Shown: positions 42,776-52,940 of the stretch, one piece after another | Numbering within the stretch: position 1 is the first letter of the stretch | How the letters are laid out: each line of letters opens with the position of its first letter | Assembly (NCBI RefSeq): GCF_023101765.2 | Contig: NC_064229.1 | Span: 9,524,473 to 9,588,472 of the forward strand | Length of the DNA stretch: 64,000 bases | DNA from: Spodoptera frugiperda | Lineage: Eukaryota > Arthropoda > Insecta > Lepidoptera > Noctuidae | Reading direction: 5' to 3' | Translations under genes and position numbers: made by a program | Notes under the pieces: generated by a model | The model's database searches: none | What the model was told of the DNA's origin: nothing | What the model saw: only the letters and a program-made list of their open reading frames with translations

Positions 42776-44620
42776 CAAGATTTAGCAAGGAAAAGGTCTT
42801 AACTTTAGTTTCTCTGTTGATCATCATGTGATCATCATAGTATTGGCTTTTTGCCAGTTCGATGACATGTAAAATGTGACAAATATGACGCATTTTGTTA
42901 TCATATTAGGAAGAGTTTAGAACAAGTAAACCGTATAAGTATATGCGATGAGTCGCTATGACAAATAACAAACTAGGAAAAATAGTTCTGTTAATTATGC
43001 AAGTAGATAGTGCTACTTAAAACAAAAGACATAGAATTTATTTTCCAATAGTTTACACTTCTACAGTGTTAGAGTTGAAACAATGATTGAATATTGACTT
43101 AAGAATATGAGTCACAAAATTGTCGCTAACTTTTCAAGGTGAGCCTTGTTAAATACTTATTCAAGAATACTTCTAAAAGTAAATGAAATAAGCTCTTAGA
43201 ATTAGTTTAGTCTTTAAAGCGTCATAACAAGAGTCAATTAATGGGACAAGCCCACCACAATCTCCTAAAACCGCTGCAACTCCTGTAAGCCAGGATCTAC
43301 AGTTGTTGCAACCATGAAAACACTGGAACACTGAAGTCCAGCACATCTCAGGGACATGAATGACTGTCTTGGACCCAGCAACAAAATAAATCAGAAGATA
43401 TTAATAGAGGAGGAGAGAAGAAAGAAGAGTCATCATAATTATACTTATTTGGACAGGTAACGTAACAATTTTATTGGCGTTTCATAGTTTCTGCCTACCA
43501 CCATGGGAGACAGGCGTGAGTTAAATAAAGCCTTTTCTTATCAAAACATTTATTATTATCAAATTTATCAAATTTTTAAAGTTTTAAACATTTTAATTAA
43601 ATTAAATTCATATCCAGCCTTACCATAATCCAATGCATGCGCACGAGCACACTCTCCATCTCGCTCACTCATCGATATTTAAATTTAGAATCGCGTTTGT
43701 ACGTTATACGATTCGCAATGTACACAGTAGTACGATCATACGATGTGGATGATGTTTCTGTGTTTATTGGGCTTGAGCTTAACAACATTTGAGGTCATTA
43801 ATATTCCGTTTAAAAAGAGATTTCAAAAAAAAAAACGTAAATATCCAACAATAAAGCATAGTGGCTCTGGCTACAGTGTGGTAAGAAAAGACAATTAAAA
43901 TTACAGTTTTTATTTTTTTTTGTTAGCGAAGTCGTAACCACTTTGTATTAGGTCTTATTTAAAAAAATGTTGTGGAGGTCTCCCCTTCTCGGGATTGTTA
44001 TGAAGATTTTATTTTTTAACTTATATTTTTCCGTATGATGACCGTAAAGTAAAGTTGTGTAGTATAACATATTACACGGAAACTGTAATCTCTAACCTAT
44101 CTGCCATAGACGGAGATTATGGCAAACCCTCTTATGTAGAGAAGGCCCACAGTTCAATAATCCAGTCACTGACATTGTTTTAGCTAAAGAAAAACTTCAG
44201 AACCAAACACTAAAAACAAGTTTAGATCAATAACACCGATACAAATCAATCCATTGATATATTTTGTAAACTGAATTAGATAAAACAGACTGATAGACAA
44301 ACCGGACCACCTAGAATACTTAGACAGATACAAATCTAAGATATTGCGAAACAGCAACTATGTTAAGTTGATCTTGCAATAGGATCACTTAATTCTGTAG
44401 TTGGATCAGCTTTTATGGAACACGTCGACGTGTGATCCCTTGATAAGGATGGGTGATCTCTTTGAGACAACTTGGAGCTTCTGAACGTGATTTACTTCAC
44501 TCAGTTTAATAGACTGTGTCGTTGGTAGAGTAGTCAGAAGTGCATGAACTAAGTTAGGTGTTATTGATTTATTTTTGAGGAGTAAACAAAGTACTAAGCT
44601 TTAGGTCTAAGCTTTAGGTT
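42776..44620. other. No gene seen; weak LINE-like traces
   Basis: A family-E end (TTTCTGCCTACCACCATGGG, AGACAGGCGTGAG) lies at 43485-43520. A stretch at 43240-43440 may be an old LINE fragment, but I could not align it. Confidence 0.4.
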
Positions 44621-44629
44621 GGTCTCCGG

Positions 44630-44740
44630 CTCGAAGAGCAGTTGAAAGGGGGTAATTTTTAGTCAGTAAGAGTCTGACACTCACTCTAGCCTCGCCCAAG
44701 GCGAGAGAAGTCGCTGTATGATTTTCCTCCCGTAAAAAAA
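44630..44740 (-). repeat. SINE-like repeat family A, truncated
   Basis: GTCTCCGGCTCGAAGAGCAG, TTTTTAGTCAGTAAGAGTCT and GCCCAAGGCGAGAGAAGTCG, then GATTTTCCTCCC. Confidence 0.7.
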
Positions 44741-45169
44741 GCTTATATCAGGCATAGTAGGTTATTGTTTTTTTAGTTATCAATGCCTACAAAGGTCATC
44801 AACATGACCAACAGCTCATGAGAGTATACTACTGGACTATCTTAAGGACCTCTACCCCAAAAGTGTACTTTGCCATAGACCAAAAGTTCCACACTTAGTA
44901 TTTAATGGGTTCACCACCAACAGTAGGCAGTCGAAAATAGAGCTCAATGAATTTCTCATCGCAGCTTATGGGAATAAATAAAAGGCTTATTTTTCAATAA
45001 ATAATAACCTTAAAAAATATGACGTACTTAAAAAACTACTCTAATTTTCACAAAATAAACAACAAAATCCTTTAAAACACTGTCAGACAAACACATTTAC
45101 ATTTTACAGCTATAAAATGAAAACGTAAATCTAATATTGTGTGGTTATAAAATTTTCCGTTTGGTAGTA

Positions 45170-45280
45170 TCGATGGCGGGTAACAAGGGTGGGGGGAGGG
45201 GGGGTCGTTAGCCCGCAGAACCGGTAGCGTGTGCGCATCGTGCAGCTGCGCCTGCGACGGCGTTAAGGCGCGTTTATAAT
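45170..45280. promoter_or_regulatory. G-rich, CpG-rich island; possible promoter
   Basis: In AT-rich surroundings this 110-base patch has a G-tract series at 45187-45204 (GGGTGGGGGGAGGGGGGG) that fits a G-quadruplex pattern. Many CpGs follow, including GTGTGCGCATCGTGCAGCTG and GACGGCGTTAAGGCGCG. No adjacent exon is clear, so promoter function is only a possibility. Confidence 0.3.
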
Positions 45281-46200
45281 GGAAAAGGATTTGTACGATT
45301 GGAGGTTATTTTTTTTGTACATTTTACGTGTTGTAGCTAATATAGTATTTGTGACTGGATTTTTTTTATTATTTAGGGCTGAGATATTTAGACAGTAATC
45401 ATTGGTTGGCTTCTTTGAGTTGTGGGTATATTAAAAACAGAAAATTAAACATTTAAAAATACTAATGCTACTGCCTCTGTATTGAATCAATCTTTAGTTT
45501 CTTACCAAACAAATTTACCATAGTTACTGTCAATCAACAAAAACCTTCATTACAAATGAATTAATAACACGACTACCCCACCTAATTCCCACGAACAAAA
45601 TCCAATATGATTTTCCAACACCTCACTTTAACTCAAATGGCTAGCGGAAAATGTTTCAAGTTACTAATACAATGCATTTTCTTCGTAAAATGAAGTGATT
45701 CATTGCATTTCCACGTATGTAGTTAGTGGAATGTGTCACTTGAAATTGTGGATTAATATTTTATTGCTTTCGTCTAGGTTTGGTTTCCAATCGATCGGTA
45801 GGGAGTTTACTAGAAAATTTGGTTCGAATTATGTGACGGGAAATATAAATTCATTTCGGGTGTGTTGGCTTGTGTTTTGTTAATGGAGTGCTTTTGAATT
45901 ATTTTTGTTATGGTTTACTGGGTATTTATATGTTTAGGAATATAAAAGGTTAATAGAAAAATATTGCTCTACCTACTACCTATACTGAGGTGAATGGTTT
46001 TCACAAAAAAACATCAACATTTTTAGTAGCCGCTCGCTGTGAAGATAATAAGTAAAATAAGTAATCATAACTTTCGTGAGACATTTAAACATTTTTTTAA
46101 ATAAATTTTCGCTATTTATTTGTTGGAAAGTCCAAGTTATAAAAATATGTAAGAAAGCCTACTTATCAATATTAATTTTTTTTATATTTATTCACGATCA
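45281..46200. other. No gene seen
   Basis: AT-rich. A 62-codon frame at 45695-45883 has no domain. Confidence 0.4.
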
Positions 46201-46214
46201 GCCTACTAATATCA

Positions 46215-46370
46215 GTAGACTGCGCGACGTCGCCACGTCTGCGCATGCTGCTCATGATAAAGAGTCCCTCTGTGACTCGAAACTAGTAGAGCTTTTCTCC
46301 ATTAATGTACGTGAGTGAACCGTGATTTTTAATTAAGTTTTGGTCAACTATACTTACAATAGTTGTTAAA
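46215..46370 (+). repeat. Dispersed repeat, same family as 4872-5001
   Basis: GCGCGACGTCGCCACGTCTG, CGCATGCTGCTCATGATAAA, GAGTCCCTCTGTGACTCGAA and ACTAGTAGAGCTTTTCTCCA. Best-preserved copy of the core. Confidence 0.7.
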
Positions 46371-46513
46371 ATTATAAACAAAGTAAATAAATAGATATAA
46401 ATCCGTCCCATCTCAACATAAACACATCCTAACCAATCATCTCGCTTATACAAGTACTATAGTGGCACGGTGTACGTGCAACTTACACTATACTAACAGC
46501 ACAACCATAATTA

Positions 46514-46533
46514 TTATATATATATATATATAC
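46514..46533. repeat. TA microsatellite
   Basis: About nine TA units, followed by further TATATA. Confidence 0.85.
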
Positions 46534-46724
46534 AGTATATATACATTATACATATACACGCCGTAGTAAACTGTCGTATATTATACTTAGATATGTTTAT
46601 GTATGTATTATACAATCGTATCGAGGTCATAGCTAGATATAGTTAGATGTTATGTCATTTGCTTTAGTTGTTTGTGTTTTAGAGTTTATGTTTAGGCTTG
46701 TTTTGAGTTCTAAGTGATTTTGTT

Positions 46725-47000
46725 TGTTACTGATTGCCTCGTTGATTGCAAGTGCGACTCCCGGACAAGGGGTCTGGGGTTCGAACCCCGAGTCGGGCAA
46801 AGTATTTTTCGAAAATTTCTCAGTAGTAGCACGGAGTCTGGACTTTGTATCCAGTATATGGCAACAGGCTCACCCCCTATTACATGGGACTAATAACACC
46901 AATGGTGAAAAGTGGGTGTAACATTGTATTTTGCATTACGTGTCGTAATGTGCACCTTTGCGTACCCCTTCGGGGATAAAAGGCGTGACGTTACGAAGAC
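46725..47000 (+). repeat. tRNA-derived SINE, second type, full length
   Basis: The tRNA-like head has a strong B-box (GGGGTTCGAACCCCGAGTCG). Then AAAGTATTTTTCGAAAATTT, CAGTATATGGCAACAGGCTC, CCCCTATTACATGGGACTAA, TTACGTGTCGTAATGTGCAC and CCTTCGGGGATAAAAGGCGT. This is the best copy of the family in the window. It is not a functional tRNA, because no clover-leaf with an anticodon stem is apparent. Confidence 0.78.
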
Positions 47001-47204
47001 GATGAACTGCGCCCAAATGCTTTTAGTTGCAGACTTAAAGGACCTATAGAGCTTTCTGGATGTTCATCTTGAGTTAAACCTATTTCGTTAAGCAAGAGAT
47101 TGGAAACGTGACGTGAGGGGTAGGGAGTACTTTGCCCTACAGATATGACCATGGCTGATAATATAATATACTATCATACTAGTCATGCCATGCCATCCTA
47201 AAAC

Positions 47205-47325
47205 CTTTTCCTAAGGCTAAAATCAAATGAAAACCGCAACTAAATCGGTTCAACCAAACGCGAAACATACACACAGGTCAAACTGAGAACCTCCTTTTTT
47301 TGAAGTCGGTTAAAAAGTATTAGTT
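47205..47325 (+). repeat. Helitron-like lepidopteran repeat
   Basis: AAAACCGCAACTAAATCGG, TTCAACCAAACGCGAAACAT and TGAAGTCGGTTAAAAA are widespread tail motifs. Confidence 0.45.
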
Positions 47326-47459
47326 ACATATCATATTATACGAAAAGAAAAAGCTTACTAGTTTTGTTTAGTTTATAGAAAATTTTGGAACAGAGTAAAT
47401 TATGAATATGTTACAACTTTAAGTACGTTTTTATTCAAAACTATTGACACACACACATA

Positions 47460-47535
47460 CAACGTCACCCCTTTTATCCCCGAAGGGGTAGGCAGAGGTG
47501 CACTTTACAGCACGTAATGCTGCTGTACAAAAACT
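47460..47535 (-). repeat. SINE tail, second type
   Basis: AACGTCACCCCTTTTATCCC, CGAAGGGGTAGGCAGAGGTG and AGCACGTAATGCTGCTGTAC. The head is missing. Confidence 0.7.
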
Positions 47536-47827
47536 GTTGACCTGAAGTTAAATATTCACAGTCTAAACACATTACAAGTTATATTCACAACAAGCACATT
47601 AATCTTACACTAACGTAGTATAAGATAGCAGTGAAGTGAGCGCTTAGCACGTTAGCTGCGCGGGCGCACGTTTCTAGCGGTAGTTGTGTGTTTTGTTTTA
47701 TTTTGTTGTTTCTAAGTACTTAGTTACGTAGTAGTAGTTTTAGTATTATGACGTAGTATCTCAGTAGTGTAGGTGGATGGATGATTTGACAATAAATAGG
47801 ATTAGAAAAAATATGTATTGTACTTTT

Positions 47828-47905
47828 AATCTCTGCATCATTGGTAGAGCTATACGACTGGCGTGAAAAGAGTTTCGGGTTCGATTCCCGTTCTCGAGAA
47901 AAGTG
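47828..47905 (+). repeat. tRNA-like SINE head, third type
   Basis: TCTGCATCATTGGTAGAGCT is A-box-like, and GGGTTCGATTCCCGTTCTCG holds a B-box. The body does not match the other two SINE types. It might also be a diverged tRNA pseudogene. Confidence 0.5.
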
Positions 47906-47944
47906 TGGGGATTCTTGTTCTTTAATATTTGTATTCAGTCGAAG

Positions 47945-48100
47945 ATTTTTTAAGGGGAAATATCATTCAATGAATGCTTCCACATTGGGCGAGGCGAGAG
48001 GGAGTGTCAGAATATTACTGACTAAAAACCACCCCGTTCTTAGTCCAACTTTTCAAACCGGAGCTCTGGTAACCCGCTAGGCAGTCCGCAGTTCCGGGAT
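47945..48100 (+). repeat. SINE-like repeat family A
   Basis: AAGGGGAAATATCATTCAAT, GGCGAGGCGAGAGGGAGTGT and AACCCGCTAGGCAGTCCGCA. It begins about 40 bases after the tRNA-like head at 47828-47905. Confidence 0.72.
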
Positions 48101-48945
48101 TTACTCGAAACTTGGAATTTGGTTGGGTATAAGATAGGATAGACAATAGGGCTGTCCTTTGTATACAGGGAGTATAATCATACAAGTTCAGCCTAGTGGT
48201 CATAAACCTAAACTTAGATTCATAAAACTACATAGGTATAACATAAAGCCTTGAGCCAATAAATTGGAATTACATACCACATTACAAATACAGTACATTA
48301 AACAAAATCCACAAGACCACTCATCGCATTCATTTAACATTGTTATCATACGAACCGAGAACCATTTTGTATGTTACTCATCAATGACTCTACAAATCTT
48401 GTGAGGCTATGACATAAATCGAACTGATGACTAAAATCGTCAATCAAAGCTGACAATCGCTCTTGAAGGTAAAATAGTGTGAAGGAAATGATTGATTGTT
48501 GCTTATTTTGATGTTGAAATTTAAGTATTCAATTTTTCTAGAGCTGCGGACTGCCTAGCTGAAATCTGGCTGATTTTCCCCTATCAAAAATGTATCAAAG
48601 AGTTTGACTAGCAATAACAACTATCATAGATATTTGCAGGATCCCTAGACAATTAGCTTAGCAGACAGTCGTGACCAGTCGACCAAAGATAGTAAAGCTA
48701 TAGCGCAATCATAGTACTCCAAGTGTTGACCACAACGATATTAAATGTCTTTCTTCTAATCTTACGAAGGAATAGAGGCGTGACGTCACCGCAATACGTC
48801 ACGGTTATAGTTCTGTCGTTAGCCATATCGATAGAGCGATAGATCGTCTTTCAGAGGCTGTTGGGTTAAAAGAGTGACTGTGGAGCAAGGGATCGCGTGA
48901 TAGGTGATAGTAGCCTGTCTTACTTGTGCTTCATTTAAAATTAAG
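48101..48945. other. No gene seen
   Basis: A TGACGTCA site at 48780-48787 with a second CGTCA nearby (48806) is a CRE-like motif, but no gene is attached. Confidence 0.4.
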
Positions 48946-48949
48946 TTAT

Positions 48950-49225
48950 TTATTATTTACATCGTTGGTCGAGTCCTTCAATGGTCACAAGTGCGATTGT
49001 ATACGAAAGAATTACTGGGTTTTTTTCGGTCTTTCGAAAATTTCCCGGACGGAGTCTGGAATTGTGCCCAGTATAATATGGCAATAAGGTTACCCCCTAT
49101 ATATTACATGAGACTCATAACACAAATGGTAACAAGTAGAAACTGAGTACATTGTACAGTGGCATTACGTGTCGTAATATGCACCTCTGCCTATCCCTTC
49201 TGGAATAAAAGGTGTGACATTGCAA
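48950..49225 (+). repeat. tRNA-derived SINE, second type, diverged head
   Basis: CTTTCGAAAATTTCCCGGAC, GGAGTCTGGAATTGTGCCCA, GGCATTACGTGTCGTAATAT and CACCTCTGCCTATCCCTTCT. Confidence 0.7.
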
Positions 49226-49814
49226 TGTTGCATTATTATTTACCCATTTAACATCTGTTTTCAATTTATTATTATCATTTATTAACTCGGTGATTAATAG
49301 ACACTAGTACTTATTTTTGTACATGTTTCATTTCCTATGACCGTTTGTTAAAAAGTTTTATATTAAGTTTCTACCTCCAAATTATTACTACTTATCTACT
49401 TACACGCTCTGTTAAATATACCTATGAAGTTGAATTTTAAATTAATGTCGATATCCTATAATTTTTCAAAAGGCATCAATAATTCCCCTACTAGGGACTC
49501 CTGTTCGAAGTTTCAAATTAAAATTGATGGTATTAATATCTCTAGAGTGTTAAATACTTCTTAAAAACTTTGGAAAAGTTGTCTATGAGCGATCGCCATC
49601 GTCTATTAAATATTGAAGTTAAGAAAGTTACGAAATAAATTGTAAAGTTTTTAATTTCTTGATAATATGTTGCTTATAAAGAAAATTTTAGGACACCGTT
49701 TTGTCGATAATGATAGACTTACTCGTACTTTTTTCATATGTATAATTATTTTTTGTAACTGTTTGAAATAATTTCATGCAATACTTATTGTATTTTTTCT
49801 GTGTTTCATAAATA
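49226..49814. other. No gene seen
   Basis: AT-rich, without a recognised repeat. Confidence 0.4.
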
Positions 49815-49965
49815 CCTTCAACGTCACGCCTTTTATCCCCGATGGGGAAGGCAAAGTTGCACAATACGGCACGTAATGTCGCTATACAATGTACATCCAT
49901 TTTCACCATTTGTGTTTTAAGTCCCATGTAATAAGGGGTGAGTCTATTTACATGTACTACGTTTT
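49815..49965 (-). repeat. SINE tail, second type
   Basis: TCAACGTCACGCCTTTTATC, CCCGATGGGGAAGGCAAAGT, AATACGGCACGTAATGTCGC and CCCATGTAATAAGGGGTGAG. Confidence 0.7.
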
Positions 49966-50539
49966 GTTCATAAGTAATGGAATACTAAAAATAATAATTA
50001 ATGAATTGTGTATTTTTGATCACAAGGGTTAAGCTTACTAAATTCAACCAGTCTAAAACACTGCCCAGTAAAATAAAGTACTTTTTCTAGTAGCAAAACA
50101 TTTTTTTTTCTTGTTCCACTACCCTACTCCTGATTCTATCCATTACAACTACACCCCATTCCTCCATTATACTCCAAAATACGGTCCCAAAGCTTGTAAC
50201 CCAATATCTTCGTAAATGATGGACAATACTGAGCACAGGTGTGAGTGTTGTGATGGCAGTCAGTCTCTGCTCTGTTCAATTAAAACTAGGAATAATAAAC
50301 ACGGACACTCATTTACATATGCGTCAGTTGGTTCAAAGTTAACGACTGTTTGGTGCAAGTTTGTGGGTGTAGCGGATGATTGAAAAATGTTGTTATATTT
50401 ATGTATGTAATTTTGTTTTGTGGTTAAAGTCTTTGTGGATAGTCTTATAGATCAAGACAGTGGTTAAGCGCGATTAGTTTGGTTAGATTTTTAGTTCGTA
50501 AAAGTCGTGGTGTCGGCGTAGCTTTCCGCGCGTGCCTCA

Positions 50540-50700
50540 AAGAGCCATTACACCATTACAAATGGGGCCCGGTAGATCTGATGCCTGATCCGGAGCTGCG
50601 GACTATCTAGCGGGTTTACCGGGGCGGTATGTATCCGGCTCCAAAAGCAGGAGTAGGAACAGGATGGTTTTTAGTCAATAAGGCAGGCAAAACCGCAAAC
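50540..50700 (-). repeat. SINE-like repeat family A, long copy, 3' truncated
   Basis: ACAAATGGGGCCCGGTAGAT, CTGATGCCTGATCCGGAGCT, GCGGACTATCTAGCGGGTTT and AGCAGGAGTAGGAACAGGAT. Confidence 0.7.
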
Positions 50701-52755
50701 AAGAAATAGTTGGATAAAAAACTAACAATAATATTGGTTTTAGTTGGTGAATAGACATGTTCAATGATTTCCGCTTCCAAAAGTCTATAATTTAAGCCAA
50801 ACCTTTAGGATTACACACAGAATTTATTGGCTACAATTGAAAATATTGTTCGTGAGTCAGTTTTATGTGTTTTCATGCATTACCTTGATGTGTTGATGGT
50901 GTATTATGTTTATAATGAGTCGTAAATATAATGTGTACACCATTACTCCGGTCAATAGTTTCGTTGAGATTCAAATATGCCTTTATGATGAACTGACTGA
51001 TTTGTGGATGGTGTAATTTTGTGTAGAAAGATTTGGGTATTTTCAATAGCTACATGTTTGTCAATGTCGCTAAATGTCTATTAGGGATTACTATTAAAAT
51101 GAGCTTTTTTGACTAGAATGAAAATTAGAAAAAATATTACCTAACTAATATAGATATTATGCAACTGATTTTGGATGAATATAAGTACATATAACATACT
51201 TTTTTATCACATTAGATGACAGGTTACCACCATTTCTTATGCAGAGCTGGTAAATACAGCGATGTTTATGCGGCATTTTGCTGTGGGGTACGATGTAGAT
51301 TTTGCACGTCTGCAATATATAAGAATCTTTAACCTTTTAAAATATAAATATTCCGTGTGTCAATTATTTATGTATTTGTGACACCTACATAATACAATAT
51401 TTGAAAAAAGAAGCGAGGACACAATTTTACAAATATAATATTCATTTATTGCTCTATCAAGCGCTAATCTACTTCCTAATAACATAACTGCTTAATGAAT
51501 ATATCTAATACGATCCAATTCCAAACACCACCTATTTATAGAAACAACATCTTAGAACTAAGATAGGTCGTAATATAAACACGCTACGTATGCAAAGGAC
51601 AGTAACACATTACCCTCCGTCCGCGCAGTCGGTTAATTGACAATCCCTAGTTGTTATAGTCCGATAGTTTGGCGATTTGAATAAATACTCGCGCTTAACT
51701 AAATATTTGGAGTTCTGAGTACAGGTTAAGACAAAAATGTTAAGAAATTGAGATGATTTTGGTTAAAGACTTGTAAGTTTAGACGTTCTTGATCGTTTAA
51801 TTCACAATTAATTATAATGATTGTTAAATTAAAATCGATTTTAAATATTACTTTACTAACTTGAGTGCGAATAGCCAATTTTTTTTTATGGAATAGGCGG
51901 CAAACGAGCAGCCGTGTCTCCATACCTGGTGTTAAGCACCTGTGACTCACAGGTCACAGTCACAGAAAATGTGTTCGCCGGTCTTTTATGTGAAGGAATA
52001 CGCTCTTTTCTTGAATGTTTTCATACTCTGTATTTTCGTTAAAAAAACAGCAACAAAATAAAATCATCAGCGCAAAACCTAACCCTCTCTACGCTGCAGT
52101 CACTGCAAAAAATACCAAATAACCAACATCAAGGCATTAAAAAAAATCCGCCACCAACTCTAAACTAACCACCAAATTCACCAGCTATTCTCATAATACC
52201 TACGACTAAAGGAAACTAGATCTCAAGAGAATCTAATAACATTATCTTGAAGCTAACATCGTCTGCACTCGACTGTACCATCACCGTACGTTAATCAGTA
52301 GGAAAAACAATCCTAAGCACCCTTTTGCATATGCAAACATTGCTACTGGCATTATCTTTGAACCGTGACGCTAAATTAGTTCCTAAAGTATATGGAATAG
52401 TGAAGTGTTTATGAGCGAAATTGGTGTAGCAGTGTTGTGGTGGATGAGTGAAATTGTAGCGGTTGGCTATAAAGTTCATTTTTGATAGTTTTAAATAAAA
52501 TTGCTGTGGAATTTTTTTAGCAAACTTTGTAGTTTCAGAATTAGCTGTTGATGCAAATAAAACGTGAAAATCTATTAATACTTCTAGAACTTTTGAGTAC
52601 TTTTATACTAAGTACTTTAAATATATTTCTTACTTTTCTTCGACGATTTATCAATCAACAGAATATTTGTTTACATCTGCCTTATGACTAGCCCCAGGAT
52701 TTAATTTTGTTGATTGGCTAGTTCGCTTGTCACTAAACCTACCTGTTTGCAAGCA
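50701..52755. other. No gene seen; small family-B fragment
   Basis: A family-B fragment (ATGGAATAGGCGGCAAACGA) lies at 51885-51925. The frame at 52291-52479 (minus) has no domain. Confidence 0.4.
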
Positions 52756-52759
52756 TTTT

Positions 52760-52940
52760 TCTGAGGAAGAAAAATCATCCAATGACTTCCTCCGCCTTGA
52801 GTGAAGCGAGACTAAACTGTAAGAGTTTAGTCAAACTGTAAGAGTTTAGTCTCGCTTCACTCAAGATGTTTAAAAACTATCCCGTTCCTGCTCCTGCTTT
52901 CCAGAGCCCTGGTAACTCGCTAGGTAATCCGCAGCTCAAC
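52760..52940 (+). repeat. SINE-like repeat family A with a locally inverted segment
   Basis: AAAAATCATCCAATGACTTC and CCCGTTCCTGCTCCTGCTTT fit the family, but the centre is replaced by a perfect hairpin at 52796-52865. Confidence 0.75.
52796..52865. repeat. Perfect 23-bp-arm hairpin with a tandem 20-bp duplication
   Basis: CTTGAGTGAAGCGAGACTAA plus ACT at 52796-52818 is exactly complementary to 52843-52865. Inside, AAACTGTAAGAGTTTAGTC occurs twice in tandem. In other copies of the family this place reads CAGACTCTTACTGACTAAAA, so the change looks like copying of the opposite strand. Confidence 0.85.

Noticed and set aside
46741..46800. Possible functional tRNA gene
   Set aside because: Good B-box, but no complete clover-leaf, and the sequence continues into a SINE body shared by several other copies.
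48780..48810. CRE-like TGACGTCA cluster as a regulatory element
   Set aside because: Two short motifs without an associated gene are not enough to claim function.
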